A DNA stretch of 64,000 nt. It comes from Devosia rhodophyticola. GTDB lineage: Bacteria; Pseudomonadota; Alphaproteobacteria; Rhizobiales; Devosiaceae. Within the stretch, counting starts at the first letter, position 1. Every line of letters starts with the position of its first letter. The stretch spans positions 2,596,001 through 2,660,000 of the forward strand of contig NZ_CP118247.1 of NCBI RefSeq assembly GCF_028816475.1. Direction: 5' to 3'. Positions 1-7,716 of the stretch are shown here, one piece after another. Both the position numbers and the translations under genes were made by a program. The notes below the pieces were generated by a model that was not told where the DNA came from, did no database searches, and saw only the letters and a program-made list of their open reading frames with translations.

Positions 1-54
1 GATCGGTCCGGCACCGATGATGAGGATCGATTTGATGTCGGTGCGTTTTGGCAT
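1..54 (-). CDS. carB: carbamoyl-phosphate synthase large subunit, N-terminal fragment
   Basis: The reverse strand from 54 to the window edge encodes 18 residues, MPKRTDIKSILIIGAGPI, which is the highly conserved amino terminus of CarB (the start of the first ATP-grasp half). The enzyme makes carbamoyl phosphate from glutamine, bicarbonate and ATP for arginine and pyrimidine synthesis together with CarA, whose gene lies on the same strand at 10930-12135. The two subunit genes are therefore separated by about 11 kb here rather than adjacent. The rest of the gene lies outside the window. Confidence 0.93.
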   Translation of the reverse strand, partial: MPKRTDIKSILIIGAGPI

Positions 55-424
55 GGCTCACTCAATTTCGTTGTCGAGGCGCGGCTTGGTTGTCGAGGCG
101 CGGCCGCGGCGCAGGAGAATCGCCGGGCCAGATTAACCGCCCTGCGTAAACCCGCGTGGCATCTGGCGCTGCAACACGTGTGTCAGGATTGGGCATGGTG
201 GTTAAGTGGGCTGTCTAACGGAAGAGCAGCGCAAAGGGAAGGGGGCGCGGGCCGCGTTTGGCGCTTTGCTGTTAGTGCGCCGGGTGACGGGCAACATTTG
301 ATCAGTTGTGCCCGCACGAATTCGATTGTCGGCTGCGATGGCAGAGCGCAAGGATAATATTGAGGTCCGCCCATCGCGACAAGGTTGTCGTGGGGATATT
401 CAGGGCGCGATGGAGTGTCTGGAA
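55..424. other. intergenic region upstream of carB and a methyltransferase gene
   Basis: This divergent region must carry the carB promoter on the reverse strand and the methyltransferase promoter on the forward strand, but no convincing promoter boxes were found. It contains a 14-bp direct repeat, TTGTCGAGGCGCGG, at 71-84 and 90-103, just upstream of carB. The proline-rich reading frame on the reverse strand between 183 and 500 looks like a chance open frame. No RNA gene or riboswitch fold was recognised. Confidence 0.5.
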
Positions 425-1249
425 ATGGCGCTGTCGGTTCAGGAACATTACGGCTCATCCTACATTGTTGAAAAAATTCTGGTGGCGGTGCCCTGGTCAA
501 AGCAAGACGGGCGCAAACTCCACGCCGAGGCGCTTTATCCGTTTGATCAGTTTCATGGTCGGGAATTGTTGGCCACCCAGGAACATGCGCGGCGGCTGGA
601 GCCGGGCGCTGGCGAGCATATATTGGATGTGGGGTCTGGCATTGGCGGGCCAGCGCGTTATATGGCCAACACCTATGGTTGCCGGGTAAGCGGCATTGAT
701 ATTACCGAGCGGTTTGTTGCGGCGGCTAATGAACTGACGGCCTTGTGTGGCATGGAGGGTCAGGCAAGCTTTGCGCGCGCGGATGCTGCGGCGCTGCCAT
801 TTGACGATGATGTTTTCGAGCACGGCTATTGCTTTTATGTCGGCATGAACTTGCCGGACCGGGCAAAAGTGCTGCGTGAATGCGCGCGGGTCGTGCGGCC
901 AGGTGGGCGCTTCGTGTGGAGTGAAGCTGTGCTGAATGAGGGTAATCCGATCTATCCATTGCCGTGGTCATTGACGGCGGAAGGCAGCCATCTCGTCGGT
1001 AAGGAGGCCCTGGTTGCCTTGATTGAAAAGGCGGGCTTTGAAATTTTGACGGTCGCGGATGAAAGCGCGGAGCAATTGCAATTGGCCGCGAAAATGAAAG
1101 CCGCGGGCAAAAGCCTGTCGAGCGGTCAGCATCAGGCCAATGAGGTGGTTTTGGGGCCTGACTTTGCCGAACGCCGGGCCAACTATATCCAAAGCCTTGG
1201 CCGTAATTGTCTGGCGGCACTGGTGATTGTGGCGCGGGTGGCAAAGTAA
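425..1249 (+). CDS. SAM-dependent class I methyltransferase
   Basis: The product of about 274 residues has a Rossmann-type methyltransferase fold. Motif I reads ILDVGSGIGGPAR and is followed by the acidic strand end GIDIT, then by ARADAAALPFDD and the post-motif segment ARVVRPGGRFVWSE. The GSGIGGPAR form is typical of the family holding tocopherol, sarcosine and sterol-like small-molecule methyltransferases, so a small molecule is the likely acceptor, but it cannot be named. The ATG at 425 has GGAG at 412-415 at good spacing. An in-frame ATG at 410 and one at 308 would lengthen the protein with unconserved-looking sequence. The gene stands alone between carB and a DUF1328 gene. Confidence 0.82.
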   Translation: MALSVQEHYGSSYIVEKILVAVPWSKQDGRKLHAEALYPFDQFHGRELLATQEHARRLEPGAGEHILDVGSGIGGPARYMANTYGCRVSGIDITERFVAAANELTALCGMEGQASFARADAAALPFDDDVFEHGYCFYVGMNLPDRAKVLRECARVVRPGGRFVWSEAVLNEGNPIYPLPWSLTAEGSHLVGKEALVALIEKAGFEILTVADESAEQLQLAAKMKAAGKSLSSGQHQANEVVLGPDFAERRANYIQSLGRNCLAALVIVARVAK

Positions 1250-1313
1250 AGGGTGGGAACCAGCGGCGCGACACCTCGTTGTGATCCGAGTTTAATCACA
1301 GGAGCGTCACACC

Positions 1314-1487
1314 ATGTTCGGTCTGCTGATAACGTTGATCATTATTGCCCTGATTGCCGGGGCCCTGGGTTTTTCCGGAATTGCCCGGGGCGCGGCGGGC
1401 CTGGCAAAAATTGTCTTTGTTCTGATGCTCGTTGCCATTGTCATCATGCTGATCTTGGGGGCAATGGGACTGGCGGTAATCTTTTAA
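1314..1487 (+). CDS. DUF1328 (YtjA-like) small membrane protein
   Basis: This 57-residue gene is too short for a usual ORF cutoff. It is preceded by AGGAG at 1300-1304 and starts MFGLLITLIII. The two hydrophobic helices flank a short FSGIARGAAGLAKI segment, which is the hallmark of the DUF1328/YtjA family of small inner-membrane proteins, often induced by stress in proteobacteria; the function is unknown. Its stop codon shares the palindromic TTAA at 1484-1487 with the stop of the convergent gene, a four-base overlap. The family call is from the segment order and length. Confidence 0.85.
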   Translation: MFGLLITLIIIALIAGALGFSGIARGAAGLAKIVFVLMLVAIVIMLILGAMGLAVIF

Positions 1488-3109
1488 CGTAGTGTTTCGA
1501 GCAGGGAACTATCCTCAAGTGGTGTCGCCAAGGCGGCACCGGCAGTTTCGGGGAGCTGAATTTCCAGAAATCGAACGGCGATTCCAGTCTCGGAAGCGCG
1601 CACGACTTCAGCCGCAATCGAGCCTATGGCCACGATTGTGCCCGGGCTCGGGCGCTGGGAGGTGACGATTGCGGCGCCCGAAGCTGACACATTGAGAATG
1701 CGGCATTGGGTTGGACGCCCGCCGGGCACGGTTAAGGTTGAATTGGGATTGCGCGGAGCAAAGCGGGTGTGTGATCGCAGGCTTTTGGTGCTGCCTGACT
1801 GGCGCAGGCGGGTAACATTTTCGCCAAAGATCGGATTGAAACGGGATTCGGGGCGGGGTGAGGACACTGTGGGGTGCACCGCAGCACCGCCGATATATTC
1901 GATACCGGCTTCGTAGGCCATGATGGCGCGGCCCATGGTATTTGCACCATAGGCAAAGCTGTGCAGCCCCTTGCTGGTGGAGAGGCGGGCAAACCGGAGC
2001 AAGTCGCGGCCAAGATCAGCGTCATCGGCAGCCTGCTCGGCGATGTTGATCGAAACACCCCAGATCAGCCTAAGCAGTTCTGCATCAAGTCGCGGATCTT
2101 GCGGGGTCGTTTGCAAGATGATGGTTTCGGTTATCTGGCGGGTCAGAGTTACGATATCACGCAGGGTTTCGGTCGATCCGGTGGCCGGGATGCCAACAAT
2201 GTCGAGCGTGATAAATTTCTTGTAGTCGGGCGGCAGTTGGGACGCCAGCTTAAGAAAATCCTCGGCATGCTTGCCGCTCAAGGTCAAATAGTTGACCGGG
2301 ACGATGATGCCGGCGCGCTTGAGCACCTTGAGCGCGTCATGCAGGCCTTCAATGGATTTGGTGTACAGAACGCTGTCCAGTCGCGCCAGGACTTCAATGA
2401 GGCTTTCTGCTTCATCAATTTCGCTGATGCGACGGGCAGTTACAGATCCGGCTACCGGGTCGAGCAAACAACGGTTGCTGGTATGGCCATAGTCCTGGGA
2501 AGACCAGATTGGTTGGTAGAGCGCGCCGACGTGCAACAGGTTGGGAATGTTGCCATGGCGACCGACGCTGGCCTCGGCGCGAATGCGCTCCAGCGAATTT
2601 TGTAAGACCTGAGCCGGGTCTGCGGCGTTGCGGATGGGTTCAACTTCAACCCGGGAAACGAAAGTGTCGACTTGGCGCGGGCCTTCCAGATCAAGCAATT
2701 CGGTGAGCAGGCGCACTTCGATGGCACTCGAAATACGCTGAGCGCACATATGTGCATAGTCTTCGTCGGTTGAATCAAAGCAGATTAGATAGCCGTTTTC
2801 ACCGTCGGGCTTATAAATGTCATCGGGGCCGATGAGGGAGTCTATTTCGGTTTCGGCAATGGCGGCAGCGCGGTCGGCGACAACTTGCCATTTATCGCCA
2901 AGCCGCTGTTTCAAATCGGCAAAGCCAACAAACTGCACCGATCCGGCCAACAAAGTCGGCGAGGCGAGCTCTTCCATGTGGCCGACAATGCGGCGGATGC
3001 CGTCTGCGTAGGCATTCGAGATCGATCTGGCCGCCTTGCCGCCGCCGCTAGGGGCACTCTTACCCATTATCAGCTCGGCTACTTTGCCAAACAGGGAACT
3101 GGCGGCCAT
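1484..3109 (-). CDS. degenerate EAL-like protein with C-terminal PilZ domain
   Basis: The protein has 541 residues. The C-terminal 97 residues form a PilZ domain: an RxxxR motif at about R445-R449 and an N-x-S-x-x-G motif at about N473-G478, both of which normally bind cyclic di-GMP. The middle (about 200-430) resembles the EAL barrel in layout, with a strand near FITLDIVGIP and an end near AGIEYIGGAAVHP, but the catalytic E-A-L and metal ligands were not found, so it is probably not a phosphodiesterase. The N-terminal third is unassigned. It probably acts as a cyclic di-GMP effector, with the target unknown. It is transcribed alone and ends inside the last bases of the DUF1328 gene. Confidence 0.7.
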   Translation of the reverse strand: MAASSLFGKVAELIMGKSAPSGGGKAARSISNAYADGIRRIVGHMEELASPTLLAGSVQFVGFADLKQRLGDKWQVVADRAAAIAETEIDSLIGPDDIYKPDGENGYLICFDSTDEDYAHMCAQRISSAIEVRLLTELLDLEGPRQVDTFVSRVEVEPIRNAADPAQVLQNSLERIRAEASVGRHGNIPNLLHVGALYQPIWSSQDYGHTSNRCLLDPVAGSVTARRISEIDEAESLIEVLARLDSVLYTKSIEGLHDALKVLKRAGIIVPVNYLTLSGKHAEDFLKLASQLPPDYKKFITLDIVGIPATGSTETLRDIVTLTRQITETIILQTTPQDPRLDAELLRLIWGVSINIAEQAADDADLGRDLLRFARLSTSKGLHSFAYGANTMGRAIMAYEAGIEYIGGAAVHPTVSSPRPESRFNPIFGENVTRLRQSGSTKSLRSHTRFAPRNPNSTLTVPGGRPTQCRILNVSASGAAIVTSQRPSPGTIVAIGSIAAEVVRASETGIAVRFLEIQLPETAGAALATPLEDSSLLETLR

Positions 3110-3268
3110 TTCTGATCCTCAGTGGTTCTTGTCGTTCCACGCTAGATTACGTTCGTGAGCAGAATATTAAGTGAATCTACGTGGATGCGCCACAACAACT
3201 CTAAATGATCAAACGCAGCACACCGGGGATGGTTCCCAATGGCAGGGTATCGCCGGGCGGATACTGTT

Positions 3269-4798
3269 TCAATCGCGCCGGGGGCTGATCAATTTGGCGA
3301 AACCCAGTACCAGAATGGCCAGAATGGCGGGCGCCAGAGCCAGCCATGAGGAAGAGGCCCAAAGGGCACCGGTGCCCGCCCACATGATTGAGGCGAAGGC
3401 CTCGGACAGGGTTGCGGCGCGCGAGGCGACTTGACGGCGGCGGAACATGGCGCGTCGGGCAACCACACGGAACCACAATTGTATCGCTGTTGCCGAGCCT
3501 GCCGATAGCAGCGCGCAGACCGCCGTTACCAGAGCAATCTGGGGCGATGACAGGGCCAGCAGGGCAATCAGTGGCAACAGGATGATGGCAATGATGGTCA
3601 GGACTGCTTCAATCTTGGCCGTCAGGATCATGCGGGCGGAAACGGGGGCGGTGACGACCAGATCGTGGGCGTCTTCGCCCGAAATGGCGAGCCATGCCAG
3701 TCCGCCCGCCAATTGGCCCGCCGCCATGACCAGCACTGGAACGACAACGACATAGGCGCCTGAATGTTCGCCATAATTGATCCACAGCATCAGGGCGGGT
3801 GGCGCCAGATAGAGGATCTGCATAAGTGTTTGCGACAAGAGCCATGGATCGCGCTGGAGCAGTTTCCATTCCTTGAGGCGCAGGACATGTTTTGGCGAGC
3901 CGCTTTTGAAGGCGCGGGTGGCGGGACGGCGTTCGGTGCGAATGTGGCTGACGCTGGCGGTCGAAATGGCGTGGTGACCATAGCTGGAGGCAGTGACGGC
4001 AATGACGGCGGCGAGCGCGCCAAAGCCCAATAAGGCAACGGGCAGCAATGCAGACAGATCGCCCATGGCGGCGCGGGCGGGGAGCCAGACAAAGCTTGTC
4101 AGATCGGGGGTGACTTTGATGACGTCTGAGGATTGCAACAGCGTGAAGCGGGAGAATTTGCCATAGTAGATGATGGCGGCGGCCTGAATGCCGATGATGA
4201 AGCCCGCCCCGACGATGGCGGCGATGATCTGGGCGATGAGCCGGGTACGCTTGGCGCCAACGGTATGGAAAAGCGCAATGGTCACCGCGACGGCAATGGC
4301 GGCGGACAGGGCGGATATTGCCCCCAACACGCCGAAGGCGGCAAGCCAACGCGGTCCATCGAGCAGCACCAGCACGTCAATTAGCGGGCTAGTCAAAAGG
4401 CAGGCCATGGCAAAAGTTGTCAGGGCAACGGCGCCGGTGCGCACCGCAAACAGCCGCTTTGCCGAGGCAGGTGAGGACAGGATGAGATCAAGATCGGCGC
4501 GGGCATAATAGACACGGGTCACCGACTCCAGCGCCTGGGACAGCATGACCGACCAGAACAGCAAACCGCCACCAGTCAGCATGACCAGGGTTGGCTTATC
4601 GGGGCCAATACCCGTGGCCAGCCAAGACGAAACAATGCCATAGGCGATCAAATGCATAATGAGGGCAGCGACAATAAGGATTGCGCCCAGCACCATGCCG
4701 CGAGTGCGGCGACCGCCGGTCATCATGGCGGCCCAGTCGCGCCAGGCGAGGCCCAGTTCGTGGCGGGCAAACCAGGTGATGCTGGCAGGCTGGGCCAT
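3269..4798 (-). CDS. ABC exporter membrane subunit
   Basis: The product of 509 residues is very hydrophobic, with roughly ten or more membrane segments spread over its length and a soluble loop near residues 275-310. It starts MAQPASITWFARHELGLAWRD; short cytosolic starts naming an R-D-W segment are common in large ABC-2-like permeases. The start codon overlaps the stop of the ATPase gene at 4798 in a TGATG arrangement, so the two are translationally coupled and should form one export complex. The substrate is not evident. No other gene in the operon helps to define it. Confidence 0.78.
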   Translation of the reverse strand: MAQPASITWFARHELGLAWRDWAAMMTGGRRTRGMVLGAILIVAALIMHLIAYGIVSSWLATGIGPDKPTLVMLTGGGLLFWSVMLSQALESVTRVYYARADLDLILSSPASAKRLFAVRTGAVALTTFAMACLLTSPLIDVLVLLDGPRWLAAFGVLGAISALSAAIAVAVTIALFHTVGAKRTRLIAQIIAAIVGAGFIIGIQAAAIIYYGKFSRFTLLQSSDVIKVTPDLTSFVWLPARAAMGDLSALLPVALLGFGALAAVIAVTASSYGHHAISTASVSHIRTERRPATRAFKSGSPKHVLRLKEWKLLQRDPWLLSQTLMQILYLAPPALMLWINYGEHSGAYVVVVPVLVMAAGQLAGGLAWLAISGEDAHDLVVTAPVSARMILTAKIEAVLTIIAIILLPLIALLALSSPQIALVTAVCALLSAGSATAIQLWFRVVARRAMFRRRQVASRAATLSEAFASIMWAGTGALWASSSWLALAPAILAILVLGFAKLISPRRD

Positions 4799-5550
4799 CA
4801 GGCGGCAACGCCCTGTGCGTCGGTCTGCACCAGATCGAGGAAGATTTCTTCAAGGCTTGTGTTGCCGCGACCGATCCGATTGCGCAATTCGGCCAACGAG
4901 CCCTCGGCGATCAGGCGGCCATTGGATATGACGCCGATCCGTTCGGCCATCCGTTCGGCAACCTCAAGAATATGGGTGGTCATGATCACGGTGACGCCTC
5001 CGCGAACCTTATTGAGCAGCACATCCTTGACCTGACGAGCCGACCCTGCGTCGAGACCGGTCAGCGGTTCATCGAGAATGATCAGGCGCGGCTCGTGCAC
5101 CAGCGCGCCGGCAAGGGCGACTTTTTGCAGCATGCCTTTGGAAAAACTGCCGCAAAGGGCATTGGCGTGGGGCGCGAGGCCGAGCCAGTCGAGCAGATCG
5201 AGCGCACGTGCCTTGGCGGTGGTCGCATCGATCTGCCAGAGACCGGCGACAAATTCGAGATATTCCAGCGGGGTCAAGCGATCATAGACCATGGGTTCAT
5301 CGGAGACCCAGGCGATGATCTTTTTGGCGGCGATAGCGTCCTTGCGAGCATCGATGCCAAAGACCGAAATCGCCCCCTCATCGGGCCGCAACAGACCAGC
5401 GACCATGCGCAATATTGTCGTCTTGCCCGCGCCATTGGGGCCGAGCAGCGCATAGAATTCGCCAGATCGAATGGTCAGGTCGAGCGCATTGACGACGGGC
5501 TTGTCAAAACTTTTGGACAGGCCGGAAATTTCAAGGGCGGCGTTGGGCAT
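4798..5550 (-). CDS. ABC transporter ATP-binding protein (exporter type)
   Basis: The 250-residue protein carries Walker A GPNGAGKTT, a signature region SFSKGMLQKVALAGAL and Walker B LIILDEPLTGLD followed by the switch histidine in TTHILE. The arrangement is that of the CcmA/DRA-type exporter ATPases that pair with ABC-2 permeases. It is the first gene of a two-gene operon with the membrane subunit at 3269-4798. The intergenic region upstream (5551-5752) is shared with a divergent gene and contains a GC-rich 13-base palindrome at 5631-5643 (GCCGCGTCGCGGC). Confidence 0.9.
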   Translation of the reverse strand: MPNAALEISGLSKSFDKPVVNALDLTIRSGEFYALLGPNGAGKTTILRMVAGLLRPDEGAISVFGIDARKDAIAAKKIIAWVSDEPMVYDRLTPLEYLEFVAGLWQIDATTAKARALDLLDWLGLAPHANALCGSFSKGMLQKVALAGALVHEPRLIILDEPLTGLDAGSARQVKDVLLNKVRGGVTVIMTTHILEVAERMAERIGVISNGRLIAEGSLAELRNRIGRGNTSLEEIFLDLVQTDAQGVAA

Positions 5551-5752
5551 GGCGGGCTCGCAGGTCGGAATAGGCGACCAGCCTAGCGGGCAGGCGTTGA
5601 AGGGGGTGAACGAGTAGCGTTAACAATTTGGCCGCGTCGCGGCGTCGGTCGATCAGAATTTGAATAGTCGCGATAGATAAAATGCAATGTATTTTGCGCA
5701 GCTTTTTCTCAGCTTCGGCCCTGATACTGGCAACCACAACGGAGGTTGACCG

Positions 5753-7237
5753 GTGGTCGGGATTACGAGCGCACAGAGATTGCAGTTGTCGCGGGCAGAC
5801 TTTTTTGCCGCGCTGCAAAATTATGGTCGCCCCGCCACCTTGCCAGTGCCGACTGTTCAACAGCTTAGCGCCCGGCCCGAAGTTGCCCGCGAAGCGGCGA
5901 CGCTCTCGGGATTGAAAAAACTCGATGCCGCGTTGGGCAATGCGCGGTTTCTTGAGCAATCGCGATATGGCGTGACTTCGTTTGAAGAGCGTTACGACAC
6001 GGCTCCCAAATACAAATTACAAGCCAGCTACCGCACCGAACCTGTAACCCAGTTGGTGCCGATATATGAAGCGCGCGATGTTACCGAGCAACGGGCGATT
6101 TTTGGACAGCGAGATGTGTTTGAAACCCGGGACGTATTTGAAGAACGCGACGTATTTGAGGATCGTCCGATATTTGAAACGCGCAATGTCTATGAGACGC
6201 GGGATGTTTTTGAGGATCGCCCGATCTATGAGACCCGTGACATTTACGAAACTATTGTCGATGGTTCGCGCGATATTTCCAGCTTTTCCAATCGTAGTGC
6301 GTCAGGAGTCGATATCGGCGCCGACTTTTCGGTAAAAGTTGGTGATGGCTCGTTGGCGGTGGTCAAGTTCAGCACCAACAATCGCATCGCGGTGACGAAG
6401 GATGGCACGACCACCAATTTCAATTTCAGCACCGGCACCGGCGAATTCGGCAAGGCGCTGGTTTTGGCGCTCGACAGTATCGAGGGGTTGGACGCCAGCC
6501 TGTCCGGCGACGGCAAGCTGGGTTTGCAGACGGTGGATGCCCAATCGCTGACGCTGGCCAGTGTTGCCAATGGCTTTCTGGACTTTTCCGGCGATCCATT
6601 TGCCGATCTTGGTTTGCAGGCAGGGACGACAGAAGCCAGCGTTACGGGCACTGAGCAAGTGCAGATTGGCACTGAGCAGGTCAAGATCGGCACAGAAGAC
6701 GTGCTGGTGGGGACCGAAGAGGTGCAGGTGGGGACCGAGCAGGTCAAGATTGGCACCGAGCAGGTCAAGACCGGCGCCGAACAGGTCAAGACAGGCGAAG
6801 AGACAGTGCAGACCGGTGTTGAAACTGTCGTGGTCGGCACTGAGCAGGTGCAGGTGGGTACGCAAACCATTACCACCGGAACACAGCAGGTCGAGAGTGG
6901 GCGCAGTTATGTTCGGGATGGTGAGCAGCAGATATTTCGGGGCTATCGCGTTGTAAATGACAGAAGTGATCCCGACGACGCACGGCTGACCACGGAAAGT
7001 CGCCGCGCCATCGTGGCGGCGGTCCAGGCGCTCGACACGGCAATCGGACCCGACAAGCTGGCCAACGGCGCTGACAACCGATTTGCGGGCCTGCGCGATC
7101 AGTTGGACCTCGACAAGGTCCGGTTTGCCTTTATTCGTGGCGATCTGAGCACGCTGGGGCTCAAGCTGGCGGTGGCGCTAAAGGCCTATGGCGACAAGGC
7201 GGCCGCGAATGCATCTGCCTCGGGGCGCTACGCCTGA
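5753..7237 (+). CDS. repeat protein with hexapeptide and heptapeptide arrays
   Basis: The 494-residue protein starts at a GTG with GGAGG at 5741-5745. An N-terminal helical part is followed by eleven six-residue repeats of form [VI][FY]E-x-R-[DNP] (residues 104-169). Next comes a region of about 170-298 that resembles a flagellin IN motif (KVGDGSLAVVKF, KALVLALDSI, LSGDGKLGLQT). Twelve seven-residue repeats follow, of form GTEQV-x-[IVT] (299-382), and then an alanine-rich helical tail. No signal peptide is visible. Similar periodic proteins exist in alphaproteobacteria without known function; surface or appendage association is a guess from the flagellin-like core. Confidence 0.65.
   Translation: MVGITSAQRLQLSRADFFAALQNYGRPATLPVPTVQQLSARPEVAREAATLSGLKKLDAALGNARFLEQSRYGVTSFEERYDTAPKYKLQASYRTEPVTQLVPIYEARDVTEQRAIFGQRDVFETRDVFEERDVFEDRPIFETRNVYETRDVFEDRPIYETRDIYETIVDGSRDISSFSNRSASGVDIGADFSVKVGDGSLAVVKFSTNNRIAVTKDGTTTNFNFSTGTGEFGKALVLALDSIEGLDASLSGDGKLGLQTVDAQSLTLASVANGFLDFSGDPFADLGLQAGTTEASVTGTEQVQIGTEQVKIGTEDVLVGTEEVQVGTEQVKIGTEQVKTGAEQVKTGEETVQTGVETVVVGTEQVQVGTQTITTGTQQVESGRSYVRDGEQQIFRGYRVVNDRSDPDDARLTTESRRAIVAAVQALDTAIGPDKLANGADNRFAGLRDQLDLDKVRFAFIRGDLSTLGLKLAVALKAYGDKAAANASASGRYA
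6062..6259 (+). repeat. tandem 18-base coding repeats (hexapeptide array)
   Basis: Eleven consecutive 18-base units encode hexapeptides such as VFETRD, VFEERD, VFEDRP, IYETRD. The codons have diverged between units, so the array looks old and kept by selection on the protein rather than being a recent expansion. Confidence 0.85.
6647..6898 (+). repeat. tandem 21-base coding repeats (heptapeptide array)
   Basis: Twelve consecutive 21-base units encode heptapeptides of form GTEQVQI, GTEQVKI, GTEEVQV, GAEQVKT. The central five are the most alike at the DNA level, which would allow slipped-strand changes in copy number. Confidence 0.85.
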
Positions 7238-7359
7238 GCGTTGCGGAGCTGCCGGGCGGGTGTTCACGCGAAAATGACATGGAGATGGCGCTATTGGTAC
7301 GTGCTGTAACCCATCGCTAGGCAATTGCGAATAGGGTTGGTGTATTGCGTGAGGCACAA

Positions 7360-7671
7360 ATGGCGATCAGTACCGATTATCCCAGGCCCATCATTGTAAA
7401 TGGCTACCAATGCCGCAATTGCGACGATGTTGCAGAGGCCAAGAAGTTCATTGATCCCGCCCATCCAGACGCGGCATTGTCCGGGACGGATGCGCGCCAG
7501 GATAATTTGGTGACGGACATCCAGAACAGCAAATCTGGCATTGAACCCAGGCCGAATGCCGTCAGTTTCGGTGGTACATTGAGCCAGCGCGAAGGCGATA
7601 GCGGCCGTGGAGCGGTGAGTGCGCCGAACCCGCCATCCGGTTTAGGGTTGGTGTTTGACAAGTCGGCTTGA
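7360..7671 (+). CDS. small conserved-looking hypothetical protein
   Basis: The 103-residue product starts MAISTDYPRPIIVNGYQCRN with GTGAGG a few bases upstream; a TTG at 7345 is the alternative start. The first 45 residues contain a CxxC pair (CRNCDDVAEAKKFIDP) that could bind a metal, while the C-terminal half is low in structure and rich in G, S and P. It is followed by a strong terminator at 7679-7704, which supports it being a real transcript. I do not recognise the family. Confidence 0.6.
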   Translation: MAISTDYPRPIIVNGYQCRNCDDVAEAKKFIDPAHPDAALSGTDARQDNLVTDIQNSKSGIEPRPNAVSFGGTLSQREGDSGRGAVSAPNPPSGLGLVFDKSA

Positions 7672-7678
7672 TGTATCG

Positions 7679-7711
7679 GAGGCGGCACCCGATGATGCCG
7701 CCTCGATTTTT
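7679..7711 (+). terminator. Rho-independent terminator
   Basis: GAGGCGGCA at 7679-7687 pairs perfectly with TGCCGCCTC at 7696-7704 around an eight-base loop, followed by a T run at 7707-7711. It ends the small hypothetical gene and may also slow transcription coming from the convergent nucleotidase gene. Confidence 0.85.
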
Positions 7712-7716
7712 GTCGG

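Noticed and set aside
183..500. Proline-rich open frame on the reverse strand before the methyltransferase
   Set aside because: It overlaps the forward gene start, has no ribosome site and reads as low-complexity sequence typical of a non-coding frame in high-GC DNA.
5631..5643. GC-rich palindrome GCCGCGTCGCGGC as a riboswitch or terminator
   Set aside because: It is a lone short hairpin with a one-base centre, no T run and no larger fold; in GC-rich sequence this can arise by chance.
6062..6898. Regularly spaced DNA repeats resembling a CRISPR array
   Set aside because: Units of 18 and 21 bases are contiguous, in frame and encode peptide repeats; there are no spacers.
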